Assembly (NCBI RefSeq): GCF_900115815.1
Contig: NZ_FOXV01000003.1
Location: 344,130-408,129, forward strand
Direction of reading: 5' to 3'
DNA length: 64,000 nucleotides
From: Roseivivax halotolerans
GTDB taxonomy: Bacteria > Pseudomonadota > Alphaproteobacteria > Rhodobacterales > Rhodobacteraceae
Shown here piece by piece: positions 1 through 9,119 of the stretch. Made by a program: the position numbers and the translations under genes. Under the pieces are notes generated by a model that had not been told where the DNA came from, did not search any database, and saw nothing but the letters and a program-made list of their open reading frames with translations. Each line of letters begins with the position of its first letter. The first letter of the stretch is position 1.

Positions 1-179
1 GTGACGTAGGCTTCGGCCGCGCCGGGCGGATAGGGATGCGGGATCGCGCCGGTCATGCAGGCCACGCGCTTGTCGCCGGCGTGATGGGCGATGAGACCCT
101 GATCCGACATGCGTAACGGGCGCAGATCGAAGCGCGCCGTCTCGATGACCGGCTGCGTGATGACCTGGTCGAGGCTCAT
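1..179 (-). CDS. GNAT-family N-acetyltransferase, N-terminal part (cut by window edge)
   Basis: Only the first 59 codons lie in the window, reading MSLDQVITQPVIETARFDL and on. The stretch TARFDLRPLRMSDQ matches the start of RimJ/RimL-type GNAT acetyltransferases, where an early beta strand carrying RLxLRP precedes the first helix. The ATG is preceded by GGAGAGACACA on the coding strand, a good ribosome binding site. The acetyl-CoA binding motif lies outside the window, so the substrate (ribosomal protein, small molecule or antibiotic) cannot be judged. It lies just downstream of rpmA in the same direction, but a terminator separates them. Confidence 0.7.
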   Translation of the reverse strand, partial: MSLDQVITQPVIETARFDLRPLRMSDQGLIAHHAGDKRVACMTGAIPHPYPPGAAEAYV

Positions 180-317
180 TGTGTCTCTCCTCCACTCATG
201 CCCGCGCATTCCTCCAAAGCTGATGCCGGCATGCATGTTAAATTGGTCTCGGTCCGTGCGATGTCCAGATTATCTTGCACCGAAATGACCAAGCCGTTTC
301 CGGCCATGTCGAGAACG

Positions 318-347
318 AAAAAAGGGACCGGTGTTTCCACCGATCCC
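318..347 (-). terminator. Rho-independent terminator after rpmA
   Basis: On the minus strand a 10-bp stem (arms 347-338 and 333-324, one G-T pair, 4-nt loop) is followed directly by six T residues (323-318). It sits 29 bases past the rpmA stop codon and should end the rplU-rpmA transcript. Confidence 0.85.
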
Positions 348-375
348 CTGGTTATTCGTGCCCGACGGGGTCGGC

Positions 376-645
376 TTACTCGGCGGCCTCGGCCACTGGA
401 AGAACGGATACGAAGGTACGTCCCTTGAGACCTTTCGAAAAGGTCACGGAGCCTTCGGCCGTTGCGAACAGCGTGTGATCCTTGCCCATGCCGACGCCAT
501 TGCCTGCATAGAACTTGGTGCCGCGCTGACGCACGATGATGTTGCCGGGGATCGCGCGCTCGCCACCGTAGAGCTTTACGCCCAGACGACGGCCGGCGGA
601 GTCGCGACCGTTGCGGGAGGAACCGCCTGCTTTTTTATGTGCCAT
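376..645 (-). CDS. rpmA: 50S ribosomal protein L27
   Basis: This 89-aa protein begins [20 protein letters not shown], the highly conserved L27 N-terminus whose tail reaches the peptidyl transferase centre. The body carries the family segments [23 protein letters not shown] and [10 protein letters not shown]. Length is normal for the family. The start is an ATG with alanine second, and it lacks the cleaved leader seen in Firmicutes. It follows rplU by 28 bp on the same strand, the usual rplU-rpmA pair, and a clear terminator lies just downstream. Confidence 0.98.
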   Translation of the reverse strand: MAHKKAGGSSRNGRDSAGRRLGVKLYGGERAIPGNIIVRQRGTKFYAGNGVGMGKDHTLFATAEGSVTFSKGLKGRTFVSVLPVAEAAE

Positions 646-673
646 TGGTTAAGTCTCCTGTCTCAATCGCGGC

Positions 674-1324
674 TCAGGCTTTCGCCTTCGCCTCTTCGAT
701 CCATTCGGGTTTCAACTTAACAGCGTCGAAGCTGTCGGCGTCGAGTGCTGCAAGCTGGGAAAAGCTCGTGATCCCGGCTTCGTTCAGCTTCTTTTCTGCG
801 GCAGGGCCGATCCCGTTGATTTCCTTGAGATCGTCCTTCGCGCCTTCGGAGACACCGGCCGCGGGAGTCGGCTTCTCTTCGGCTTCGTCGTTCTTCACGC
901 GGGCCTTCATGTCGGCCTGCTCCGCCCGGTTGGCGGTGTAGCGCTCTTCGCCGAGCCCGCGGGGCAGCGTGCCCGCACCGACGGCCGCTTTCACGCCGGA
1001 CTTGTCCGCACCCGAGGAAAGGATGTCGGTCACGCGGATCATCGTCAGCTGCTGACGGTGGCCCTTGGTGCGCTTCGACGAATGCTTCCGGCGGCGCTTC
1101 ACGAAGTGGATGACCTTGTCACCCTTGATCTGATCGACGACCTCGGCCTGCACGGCCGCACCATCGACGAGGGGCGCGCCAACCGTGAGGTCGTCGCCGC
1201 CCAGCATGAGAATCTCGTTGAACTGGACCTTGTCTCCAGCATCGGCAGCCAGCTTTTCGATCCGAAGCGTGTCGCCCGCCTGGACCTTGTATTGCTTGCC
1301 GCCGGTCTTCATCACCGCGAACAT
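674..1324 (-). CDS. rplU: 50S ribosomal protein L21 with a long C-terminal extension
   Basis: Residues 1 to about 102 are a complete L21, including MFAVMKTGGKQYKVQAGD, the basic stretch HFVKRRRKHSSKRTKGHRQ and the closing MIRVTDI. L21 normally ends there at 100-105 aa, but this protein runs to 216 aa. The extra part is alanine- and charge-rich, then ends in a compact segment (about 164-206) with NGIGPAAEKKLNEAGI, which resembles a helix-hairpin-helix motif. Such tails are known in some alphaproteobacteria. A nucleic-acid-binding role for the tail is an inference. It is first in the rplU-rpmA operon. Confidence 0.97.
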   Translation of the reverse strand: MFAVMKTGGKQYKVQAGDTLRIEKLAADAGDKVQFNEILMLGGDDLTVGAPLVDGAAVQAEVVDQIKGDKVIHFVKRRRKHSSKRTKGHRQQLTMIRVTDILSSGADKSGVKAAVGAGTLPRGLGEERYTANRAEQADMKARVKNDEAEEKPTPAAGVSEGAKDDLKEINGIGPAAEKKLNEAGITSFSQLAALDADSFDAVKLKPEWIEEAKAKA

Positions 1325-1529
1325 GCGCGTCTTCCTTGTTCTCTCTCGCGTTCTTCGGCCCCCGCCCCGCGGGTGTTCCGGGGTCGCCCCCGCCTCGAAC
1401 AGCGCGCCCCGAATTGCGGAGCGTCATTGCGTTCAAAAATGACAAGCGGGGCCGTAAGCCCCATCGTCAGAACCGCGCTTATGCAGATGCAGCCCTGTCC
1501 TGTCAAGCAGTGTCGCGGGCTTCTGAGCG

Positions 1530-2336
1530 CTAAAGATCCGTCGCCGCCATCTCGGACGCGGCGGCCAATCCCATCGCGTAGGAGATGTCGTTGTACATCG
1601 CGTTGAACCCGGCAAACAGCGCCCGGTTGAGCGCCCGTCCCGCCTCGCTTTCGGAAAGCTCCACGTAGCGTGTCAGCTCGTCCTCGGAGAGCGGGCCGTA
1701 GGCCATCAGAAGGTAGGCATGCACCCATTCTGTCGTATCGTTTCGGGTGTCCTCTTCCTGGCTCCAGATTTCCGACAGCATCTCGCTTTCGCTCATCTCG
1801 AGCGCGCCGCCATCGGCGAGGCCATTGTAGAAGGCAAAGGACGCGTTGAGCGCGCCCGACACGTTCTGCTCGACAAGATCATTGGCCTCGACGAAATCCT
1901 CGACGAGCCCAAGGCGGACGTCGTCGCCGCCCTCGAGATCGCGGTAGCGCTCCCGCGCGGCGTCCTCGACATCCTCGTCGACCATCGCCTCGCGCGCCTC
2001 GATCTCGAGCGTGACGACCTCCCGGCCGAGATCGGAGGTGAAGAAGTCCAGAAGCGGAGCGGCCATATCCTCGGGCAATGCCTCGCGGAAGGCCGTCCGC
2101 ACGGCTTCTTCCATCGCCTCGACATCGTAGACCCGCGCGACCGAGGCTTCCCAGCTCTCGCTCGTGCCGCCGAGCATGTTGTCGGCCAGATCGCGTCCGT
2201 AATCGCGCCCTTCAGCCTGCATCACCGCAACCGTCTCTTCGATCTTGAGCGCATCGAGAAGGTCGTCGGCGGTCTGGGCCACCCCGGGACTGGCGAGCGA
2301 GACGGCGAATGCGGCGGCAAAAGCGCGGTGAAACAT
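1530..2336 (-). CDS. DUF2059-type secreted or periplasmic protein
   Basis: The 268-aa product starts with a Sec signal peptide (MFHRAFAAAFAVSLASPGVAQ, cleavage likely after VAQ). The mature part is strongly acidic and mostly helical. Near residues 90-110 it has the pattern AAPLLDFFTSDLGREVVTLE, and near 215-240 a repeat of the same idea (SEDELTRYVELSESEAGRAL). This pair of helical segments with F-x-S/T-x-x-G-R/K is typical of DUF2059 proteins. The molecular role of the family is unknown. It is transcribed alone, toward rplU, from a promoter region facing tRNA-Ser. Confidence 0.75.
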   Translation of the reverse strand: MFHRAFAAAFAVSLASPGVAQTADDLLDALKIEETVAVMQAEGRDYGRDLADNMLGGTSESWEASVARVYDVEAMEEAVRTAFREALPEDMAAPLLDFFTSDLGREVVTLEIEAREAMVDEDVEDAARERYRDLEGGDDVRLGLVEDFVEANDLVEQNVSGALNASFAFYNGLADGGALEMSESEMLSEIWSQEEDTRNDTTEWVHAYLLMAYGPLSEDELTRYVELSESEAGRALNRALFAGFNAMYNDISYAMGLAAASEMAATDL

Positions 2337-2481
2337 AGTGAACGATCCCTTGTCTGTCCCGATTAGAGATACGCACCGCCCGCATCATGTCCAACCACAA
2401 TACGCAGACGTGAAATTTTGCGTCTGCCCGGGTTGCACAGCCCCCGCGGCTTCGTTACATGCCCCATCCACAGACCCCCGC

Positions 2482-2571
2482 GGAGAGGTGCCGGAGTGGT
2501 CGAACGGGGCGGTCTCGAAAACCGTTGACCCTTCACGGGGTCCGAGGGTTCGAATCCCTCTCTCTCCGCCA
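2482..2571 (+). tRNA. tRNA-Ser (anticodon CGA)
   Basis: The 90-nt gene has a 7-bp acceptor stem (2482-2488 with 2561-2567, one G-T), the D-arm start GCCGGAGTGG, anticodon loop CTCGAAA within the stem CGGT/ACCG, the long variable arm typical of serine tRNAs, the T-loop GGTTCGAATCC and an encoded CCA end. The anticodon CGA reads UCG. It does not show the 15-bp repeat found at the other tRNA-Ser gene, so there is no sign of insertion here. Confidence 0.97.
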
Positions 2572-2685
2572 TACACCGCTCGTTCGGTTCTCCCAGAAAT
2601 AACGCGTTCGGAGCATGTGCGGTCAGCAGCGCGATCTGCGGGACCGCATGCCGAGCCCAGGCAGCTAAAACTCCTCCGCATGGGC

Positions 2686-2715
2686 AAAACAAAGGGGCGC
2701 CCGGCAGGACGCCCC
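2686..2715 (-). terminator. Terminator after the 5'-nucleotidase gene
   Basis: On the minus strand, the stem GGGGCG/CGCCCC (2715-2710 with 2699-2694, 10-nt loop) is followed by TTTGTTTT. It lies 28 bp beyond the stop codon of the nucleotidase gene. Confidence 0.7.
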
Positions 2716-2743
2716 CAGCGCTGACCCGAGGGCCAGGTTTTTT

Positions 2744-4309
2744 TCAGTTGCCCATCACCGTGATGCGCCCGTCGGTATAGGGCTCGTAGGGCGTGTTCTC
2801 GGCGAGGTAGTCCGCCACGACCTCGGCAACGTCCGGACCGAAATCGTAGGCATTCTCGGCATCGACGAACATCGAATACCCGTCGCCGCCGTTGCGGACG
2901 TAATTGTTGGAGACCACCGCGTAGGTCGCTTCGGGGTCGATGGCTTCGTCGCCGACCATCACCTCGGAGATCCGGCTGCCGACCTCCGCCGAGGGATCGA
3001 CCGTGAAGGACATGCCCGAGACCTGCGGGAACCGCCCGGCGCCCTCTTCCATCTGGCTCACGCCATTCTCGAGCGCGTCGATCAGATCCTGACCGGTCAC
3101 TTCGAACGTGGAAAGCGTGTTTTGGAACGGCAGCACGGTGTAGACGTCGCCCATGGTCACCTCACCCGCCTCGATCGAGGCACGCAGGCCGCCGCCGTTC
3201 TGGAAGGCGATCACAACGCCCTGGTCGGACACGCGGTCGAGCATGGCGTCGGTGACGAGGTTGCCCATCTGGCATTCGCCGGCGCGGCAGACCTCGCGGG
3301 AGCCTTCGATGGCGCTTCCCGTCTCGGCGACGACTTCGTTGCGGAGCTCCTCGAGCGGCTGCGCCAGTTCCTCGATGCGCGCCACCGCCTCTTCGTCCTC
3401 GGCAACCGATGCGTCGAGAAGGATCGGATCGCCCGAGATCTCGGTGACCTCGCCGTTATCGTCGAAGGTCAGTTTCACCTCGCCAAGGTACTTGCCGTAG
3501 GCGTATGCGGTGACGATCGGCACGCCGTTGACCTCGGTCGGGTAGCTGCCCGCCGCGTCCTCATCGTCGTTCGACAAGAGCGTATGGCTGTGGCCGCCGA
3601 TGATCAGGTCGACATCGCTGACCTCTTCCGCGAGTCGACGATCGGCGGGAAAGCCCACATGGGTCAGGAGGACGATCTTGTTCACGCCCTGCTCGGTGAG
3701 CGCATCGACCTGCGCCTGTGCCGCGTCGATAATGGAGGAGAAGATCACCGTATCGCCCGGAGAGGAGGTCTCGGGGGTGTCCTCGGCAAGAACCGAGATG
3801 ACGCCCACCTGCTCGCCATTCACATCGAGCGTCACCGACTTCTGCACCCTGTCGGCGAGCATGTTGTTCTGGCTCACATCGATGTTGGCGGAGAGGACCG
3901 GGAAGTCCACGAGATCGAGGAACTCCGCCAGACCTTCGGGCCCGTTGTCGAATTCGTGGTTGCCCACGGCCATCGCATCATAGCCGATCTGATTCATGAA
4001 CTCGGCCGAGATCTCGCCGCCATATTCGGTGAAGAAAAGCGAGCCCTGGAACTGGTCGCCCGCGTCGAGCAGCAGCACATTGTCGCCGGCCTCTTCGCGC
4101 GCCGCCTCGATTGCGGTGACCATCCGGGCGATACCGCCGAAGCACTCGCCGGCCTCGTTATCCTCGGGCGCGCAAGTCGAATCGTATGCGTTGATCGGCT
4201 CGAAGCGATCGTGGAAATCGTTGGTGTGCAGGATGGTCAGGTCCCAGGCCTGCGCGGTGCCGGCCGTCAATGCCAGTGCACAGGTCGTTGTCAGAATACG
4301 GGCCTTCAT
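2744..4309 (-). CDS. Periplasmic bifunctional metallophosphatase / 5'-nucleotidase
   Basis: The 521-aa product has a signal peptide ending TAGTAQA, then the calcineurin-like phosphatase motifs in order: ILHTNDFHDRF (metal ligands D and H), LLDAGDQFQG, GNHEFDNG and GGHSHTLL. The C-terminal half holds the 5'-nucleotidase substrate domain with FQNGGGLRASIEAG and DVYTVLPFQNTL. This is the UshA/YfkN-like family, which dephosphorylates extracellular nucleotides and sugar nucleotides for phosphate and nucleoside salvage. The chosen ATG has GGGAGACAAGA just upstream and leads straight into the signal peptide; an upstream in-frame extension has no such features. It stands downstream of the aromatic operon, 175 bp away, with its own terminator. 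Confidence 0.92.
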   Translation of the reverse strand: MKARILTTTCALALTAGTAQAWDLTILHTNDFHDRFEPINAYDSTCAPEDNEAGECFGGIARMVTAIEAAREEAGDNVLLLDAGDQFQGSLFFTEYGGEISAEFMNQIGYDAMAVGNHEFDNGPEGLAEFLDLVDFPVLSANIDVSQNNMLADRVQKSVTLDVNGEQVGVISVLAEDTPETSSPGDTVIFSSIIDAAQAQVDALTEQGVNKIVLLTHVGFPADRRLAEEVSDVDLIIGGHSHTLLSNDDEDAAGSYPTEVNGVPIVTAYAYGKYLGEVKLTFDDNGEVTEISGDPILLDASVAEDEEAVARIEELAQPLEELRNEVVAETGSAIEGSREVCRAGECQMGNLVTDAMLDRVSDQGVVIAFQNGGGLRASIEAGEVTMGDVYTVLPFQNTLSTFEVTGQDLIDALENGVSQMEEGAGRFPQVSGMSFTVDPSAEVGSRISEVMVGDEAIDPEATYAVVSNNYVRNGGDGYSMFVDAENAYDFGPDVAEVVADYLAENTPYEPYTDGRITVMGN

Positions 4310-4484
4310 TCTTGTCTCCCTCAGGTTGGATGACGTCAGCTTGGCGAGCCGCGCGGCGCAAGTCAAAACACTCCGTGCCGCGGCCGATAATACCCTTGCG
4401 TAACGCGTGCGTGACGGGACCGTCGAGATCAATCCATCGGCACTTTTCGTCCAGCCCGGTCGCCCGCCCTGGCCGAGTCTGCCC

Positions 4485-5366
4485 CTAGCCCCGCGCCAGC
4501 ACGAAGTCGTGCTCGACCTCGAAATACGGCGCATCCTGACCGGCGGCACTTAGCTTGGCCGCATCTTCTACCCAAATGAATTCGGCCATAAGGCTTTCCT
4601 TCACACCGAAGACCGCGTCCGAGTGGATATAGGGGTCATCCGGGTCGAAGATGTGGGTGACCAGCGTCTCGTACCCCTCGGCCTCGATGATGTAATGCAG
4701 GTGCGCTGGCCGGAACGGGTGCCGTCCCAGCGCGCCCAGCATTTTGCCCACCGGTCCGTCATCCGGGATCGGGTAGAATTTCGGCTTCACCCCCCTGAAC
4801 CAGTATTCGCCCTTCTCGTTGGAGCGGAAGACGCCGCGCAGGTTGAAATCGGGCTGCAATCCCTTCTGCTGGACATCGTAGAAGCCTTCGTCATTGGCCT
4901 GCCAGACGTCGATCTTCGCCCCTGCGATCGGATGCCCGTCGATGTCGAGGATGCGGCCCTTGACCAGCATCGGGTCGCCCTTTTGGTCGAGGCAGATATC
5001 GTCGCCGAGCGCGCGTTCGGGCGCATCGGCAACATGGAACGGCCCGAGAACGGTCGACTCGGACGCACCCGAAGGTTTGCGGTTGTTGATCGCGTCCACG
5101 AGCATCGACACTCCGAGGACGTCGGACAAAAGGATGAATTCCTGACGCCATTCGTTGCACATCTGTCCCGTGTCGGTGAGGAACAGGATCGCCTTCATCC
5201 ACTCATCCTGCGTGGGTTCGACCTCTTTGACGGCCGCATGCAGATGCCGGACGATCGTCTCCATCACCTCCTTGAGACGCGCGTCCTCGGCGGTCGCATT
5301 GCGCGAGACGACGACATCGGCCGAGCTTTCCTCGGTGAAATAGCCCTGTTCGACTGGATCGGTCAT
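4485..5366 (-). CDS. Intradiol ring-cleavage dioxygenase (hydroxyquinol/catechol 1,2-dioxygenase type)
   Basis: The 293-aa protein has the helical N-terminal dimerisation part of catechol-type enzymes (about 1-105), then the intradiol beta-sandwich. The four Fe(III) ligands of the family are visible: Tyr in ANDEGFYDVQ, Tyr in KPKFYPIPDDG, and two His in RPAHLHYI. STVLGPFHVADAP matches hydroxyquinol 1,2-dioxygenases (product: maleylacetate) better than protocatechuate enzymes. A maleylacetate reductase gene in the same operon supports hydroxyquinol as the substrate, though chlorocatechol- or catechol-type activity is possible. It is the last gene of the aromatic operon, 10 bp after the monooxygenase. 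Confidence 0.9.
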   Translation of the reverse strand: MTDPVEQGYFTEESSADVVVSRNATAEDARLKEVMETIVRHLHAAVKEVEPTQDEWMKAILFLTDTGQMCNEWRQEFILLSDVLGVSMLVDAINNRKPSGASESTVLGPFHVADAPERALGDDICLDQKGDPMLVKGRILDIDGHPIAGAKIDVWQANDEGFYDVQQKGLQPDFNLRGVFRSNEKGEYWFRGVKPKFYPIPDDGPVGKMLGALGRHPFRPAHLHYIIEAEGYETLVTHIFDPDDPYIHSDAVFGVKESLMAEFIWVEDAAKLSAAGQDAPYFEVEHDFVLARG

Positions 5367-5376
5367 AGCATTCTTC

Positions 5377-7161
5377 CTATTCGGCGGCCTGACGCGCGGC
5401 GGCGCTTTCGGGTTGCAGGATCGCGGAGAAGACGCGGCGCAGCTCTCCTTCGGGATCTTCGGCCATCTGAGCGGCTCGGAAGCAGACGTGCTGGTCGGGC
5501 CGGGTCATCACCGCCCCCGTGTCGGACGTCTCGCGCAGCCGCGCCCAATCTCCGAGATGATCCTCGATCTCGCGGCGGGGGCCGATCACATGCACGTCGA
5601 TTGCGAGTCCCGTCTCTGCGGCGACGTTGCGCGCCGCATCGGCCCAGACCTCGCCGCCGATGCCGGTGAAGATCGCCCAGCGCCCCTTGCCGCAAAGATC
5701 GAGCGTCGAGACACGGCTGCCATCCGCGCGATAGAGCCAGGCATGCGGCAGGCGCGCGCCGGGCCAGGTCGTCGGCTGGTAATGCAACTCGGAATCACGC
5801 GCGAACCCCGGATCGGGCTGTCCGTCCCGGACCACCGCGCCGCTGTCGTAGCGCTGGTTCATCTCGACACCGTGGCAATCGAATTCGTATTTCTTGAACT
5901 CGATGGCCTTGCGGAGGGCTTCGCGCTGCGCTTCGGCCGCCGCGCTGGTCTCGACGCGCTTGTCCATATTGGCCTGCATCACGTCGGGATCGGTGCTTTC
6001 GGTCAGGCCCAGCGCTTCGAAAATCGCGCCGAATTCGCCGATCGACTGGTTGGCGCGGGTCACGATCTGCTTTGCCACCGGCGCGCGTTCTTCGGAATAG
6101 CTGGTCAGCAGCCCCGGACCGGCCTTGCCCGTCAGCACATGCGCGAGCTTCCAGGCAAGATTGTAGCCGTCCTGGATCGACGTGTTTGAGCCGAGCCCGT
6201 TTGACGGCGGATGCCGGTGCGCCGCATCGCCCATGATGAAGACGCGATCCGTCTGCATGTGCGTTGCGTACATGTTGTTCACCGTCCAGGTATTGGCGGA
6301 GAGAAGCTCGATCTCGAGCTCGGGATCGCCGACGAGCTGACGCGCCACCTCGGTCGCCATCGCCTCGTCCACTTCCGGGGCTGGCTCGTTGATGTCATAG
6401 CCCCAGACGATAAGCCATTCGTTCCAGGGCCGAACCATCCGCACGAGGCCCATGCCGATCCCGCCGACATTCGCGCCGGGCTGCATCACCCAGTAAAGAA
6501 CGGACGGGCGGTGCGCGACAAAGCGCGAGAGATCCGCGCGGAACAGGATGTTCATCGATCCGCCGATACCCATCTGCCCCTCGAAGGGCAGGCCAGCGGT
6601 CTCGGCGACGCCCGAATTGCCGCCATCCGCACCGACAAGGTATTTCGAGCGGATGTCGAACTCGCGGCCCGTGAGCCTGTCGCGGCAGCGGGTCGTGACT
6701 CCGGCCTCGTCTTCCGAGTGGCTCAGATATTCCGTCTGCAGCCGCGCCTGCGTGCCGCGCGAACAGGCGGTCTTGAACAGCAAGGGTTCCATGAAGGTTT
6801 GCGGCAGATCGTTCATGTGGCACGGCGAGGAGCGCAGATGTTCGGCCCGGCTCTCGGGCGAATTGCCCCAGGACAGCATCCGGCCCAGCTCTTCTCCTGC
6901 AAGGCTCTCACAGAAGACGTTGTTGCCCATGAGATCGCCTTCGGTGGCGTGCATATAGGCTTCGTCCTCCACCTCGCGGCCGAGATCGCGCAGCACCTCC
7001 ATCGTGCGCTGGTTGGTGATATGGGCGCGCGGCGTGTTGGCGAGCCAGCGGTAGCGGTTGATCGCAACGTTCTCGACCCCGTAGCTCGACAAAAGCGCGG
7101 CGGTCGCGCTGCCGGCGGGTCCGGTTCCGACGATCAGGACATCGGTTTCAATCTCGGCCAT
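5377..7161 (-). CDS. FAD-dependent aromatic monooxygenase (phenol hydroxylase / TfdB type)
   Basis: The 594-aa flavoprotein begins with the FAD-binding motif VLIVGTGPAGSATAALLSSYG, followed by the YLVGADGGNSGV motif (DG fingerprint) and RVFIMGDAAHRHPPSNGLG (GD motif that binds the flavin ribityl chain). The C-terminal ~170 aa is the thioredoxin-like domain of the phenol hydroxylase group. Such enzymes use NAD(P)H and O2 to hydroxylate a phenol ortho to the existing OH. Placed next to a hydroxyquinol-type dioxygenase, it likely makes the trihydroxylated or dihydroxylated ring substrate. The gene is second to last in the operon. The exact phenolic substrate cannot be read from the sequence. Confidence 0.88.
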   Translation of the reverse strand: MAEIETDVLIVGTGPAGSATAALLSSYGVENVAINRYRWLANTPRAHITNQRTMEVLRDLGREVEDEAYMHATEGDLMGNNVFCESLAGEELGRMLSWGNSPESRAEHLRSSPCHMNDLPQTFMEPLLFKTACSRGTQARLQTEYLSHSEDEAGVTTRCRDRLTGREFDIRSKYLVGADGGNSGVAETAGLPFEGQMGIGGSMNILFRADLSRFVAHRPSVLYWVMQPGANVGGIGMGLVRMVRPWNEWLIVWGYDINEPAPEVDEAMATEVARQLVGDPELEIELLSANTWTVNNMYATHMQTDRVFIMGDAAHRHPPSNGLGSNTSIQDGYNLAWKLAHVLTGKAGPGLLTSYSEERAPVAKQIVTRANQSIGEFGAIFEALGLTESTDPDVMQANMDKRVETSAAAEAQREALRKAIEFKKYEFDCHGVEMNQRYDSGAVVRDGQPDPGFARDSELHYQPTTWPGARLPHAWLYRADGSRVSTLDLCGKGRWAIFTGIGGEVWADAARNVAAETGLAIDVHVIGPRREIEDHLGDWARLRETSDTGAVMTRPDQHVCFRAAQMAEDPEGELRRVFSAILQPESAAARQAAE

Positions 7162-7209
7162 GTCTGCTTCCTCCCTTCGCCGCGTGCGGCGTCTTGCAAA
7201 TTGTCGGTC

Positions 7210-8256
7210 TCAGTCCCTGCGGTTGAGACGCCTCCGGATCGGAAAGAGCTCGATGCCCGTGCGTCCCGAGACAAGGCCCCAGAGGCCGCCCGGCGAGAAC
7301 AGCATCACGGCGATGCCGACCCCTCCCAGCACCATCAGATACCACGCCCCGAAATCGGCCAGCAGCGTTTGCAGGGCAAAGAAGACCAGGACGCCCACGA
7401 TCGGTCCCTCGATCGTGCCGATTCCCCCGATCACCACGATGAAGATGACGAAGGCAGTCCAGTCGATGATCGAGAACGCGCTGTCGGGGCTGATCCGCCC
7501 GTTCTGCATGAAGATGAGCCCGCCGGCGATGCCAGTGCCGAAGGCCGCAACAAGGAAGACCAGCCATTTCATGCGCGCGCTGTCGACACCAACCGATCGC
7601 GCAGCCTCCACGTTGTCGCGGAGCGCGGCGAGCGCGAGGCCGCGCTTGGTTCGCAGAAAAAGATAGATCCCGCCGATCGTCGCGACCGCAAGTGCCAGCG
7701 CCAGCCAATAGGCGAGGATGTCGCGCGCAGCGGACGCGCGGGTGTCGAAGATCATCTCGATCCACTCCACTCCCCACATGGCATCGCGCGCATCGCGTGG
7801 CAGGGACGTCCCGGTGCCGCCACCGACCGCCTTCCACTGCGCGACGCTGAGCCGCACGACCTCGGCCACCACCCAGGTGCCGATGGCGAAATAGGCCCCT
7901 TGAAGGCGGAAGGCGAAGAACGCCATCGGGATGGCGAGGAGCAGAGCGAAGACCCCCGACAGCAGCAGCCCCGCCACCGGGTTCACCCCCCACAGGATCG
8001 CTCCGCCGAAGAGCATATAGGCCCCAAGGCCCACGAAAGCCTGCTGCCCCACGCTGACAAGCCCGCCATATCCTGCGAGGAGGTTCCAGAACTGCGCCAG
8101 CGTCAGCATCGTCAGGATGAAGAACATGTCCTGGATGAGAGAGCGCGAGGCGAAGGCAGGAAGCGCCACGGCGATCACCAGCAGCGCCAGCGCCGCCAGA
8201 GCCGCGGCTTGCGACGCGGCGGTGCGCGTCACGACCGTATACTTGCCCGCCGCCAT
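7210..8256 (-). CDS. livM: Branched-chain-type ABC transporter permease, LivM family
   Basis: The 348-aa membrane protein has about ten hydrophobic segments and the LivM pattern LAGYGGLVSVGQQAFVGLGAY near the N-terminus, plus FVIFIVVIGGIGTIEGPIVG, the EAA-like cytoplasmic coupling loop of this family. The start is the ATG that overlaps the livH stop (TGATG); the frame stays open further upstream, but that part overlaps livH and reads as non-protein. It forms the importer with LivH, LivG, LivF and the binding protein at 10604-11884. In this operon the cargo is more likely an aromatic acid or phenol than leucine. Confidence 0.92.
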   Translation of the reverse strand: MAAGKYTVVTRTAASQAAALAALALLVIAVALPAFASRSLIQDMFFILTMLTLAQFWNLLAGYGGLVSVGQQAFVGLGAYMLFGGAILWGVNPVAGLLLSGVFALLLAIPMAFFAFRLQGAYFAIGTWVVAEVVRLSVAQWKAVGGGTGTSLPRDARDAMWGVEWIEMIFDTRASAARDILAYWLALALAVATIGGIYLFLRTKRGLALAALRDNVEAARSVGVDSARMKWLVFLVAAFGTGIAGGLIFMQNGRISPDSAFSIIDWTAFVIFIVVIGGIGTIEGPIVGVLVFFALQTLLADFGAWYLMVLGGVGIAVMLFSPGGLWGLVSGRTGIELFPIRRRLNRRD

Positions 8257-9119
8257 CAGTCGAACGCCCTCGGAAAGAGGCCGCGTGGCCGGATCAGCAA
8301 GACGACGAGGAAGGCGATATGGCCTGCGAGGATCTGCCATTCTGGATTGATCTGCGCGCCCACGGTCTGCGCCACGCCGATGATGATGCCACCCGCCAGC
8401 GTGCCCCAGAGTGAGCCGAGCCCCCCGATAATGACCGCCTCGAAGGCGTAGATCAGACGCGCAGGGCCCGTGGTCGGGTCGAAATTTGCCCGCGTGCCAA
8501 GATAAAGCGCGGCGATCGTCACCACGATCATCGCGATGCCCGTGGCCTTGGCGAAGACGGAGGCCGGCTTCACGCCCATGAGGCTTGCCGTGACCGGATC
8601 GTCCGAGGTCGCCCGGAAGGCCCGGCCAAGCGATGTGCGGTAGAACAGCCATTGCAGCGCCAGCGTCACCAGGATCGCCGAGGCGAAGGTCATGAGCGGC
8701 ATGACGCCAAGCGAGATCGGCCCAAGCGGCACCGATGCGGTCTCGAGCCAGCCAGCGGGAATGCGGCGGCTATCCGCGGAAAAGCCCTCCTGCAACGCGT
8801 TCTGCAAGAGAACGGAGAGGCCGAACGTGACGAGAAGCGGCGGCAGGATATCGGTGCCAAGCACACGGTTCAGCACCAGCCGCTGCAACGCGAAGCCGAG
8901 CGCGAACATGATCGGCGCGGCGATGGCCGCCGCGAGGAACGGCCCGAGCCCCAGCAGCGTCACGAGAACGAGGATCAGGTATGCCGCGAAGACGATGAGA
9001 TCGCCGTGTGCGAGGTTCACCAGGCGCATGATCCCGAAAACGAGGCTCAGCCCGAGCGCAAAGAGCGCGTAGAGGCCGCCGAGCAGGATGCCCTGCAGGA
9101 TGGTATCGATCCAGATCAT
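8256..9119 (-). CDS. livH: Branched-chain-type ABC transporter permease, LivH family
   Basis: The 287-aa permease begins MIWIDTILQGILLGGLYALF with the conserved LivH run GIMRLVNLAHGDLIVFAAY. The cytoplasmic loop reads AFEAVIIGGLGSLWGTLAGG. About eight transmembrane helices are evident. The start codon overlaps the livF stop by 4 nt, and its own stop overlaps the livM start, so the permeases are translationally coupled. Confidence 0.93.
   Translation of the reverse strand: MIWIDTILQGILLGGLYALFALGLSLVFGIMRLVNLAHGDLIVFAAYLILVLVTLLGLGPFLAAAIAAPIMFALGFALQRLVLNRVLGTDILPPLLVTFGLSVLLQNALQEGFSADSRRIPAGWLETASVPLGPISLGVMPLMTFASAILVTLALQWLFYRTSLGRAFRATSDDPVTASLMGVKPASVFAKATGIAMIVVTIAALYLGTRANFDPTTGPARLIYAFEAVIIGGLGSLWGTLAGGIIIGVAQTVGAQINPEWQILAGHIAFLVVLLIRPRGLFPRAFD

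Noticed and set aside
2482..2571. tRNA-Ser(CGA) as a possible attachment site for an island
   Set aside because: No second copy of its 3' end and no integrase lie near it; the flanking genes are normal chromosomal ones.
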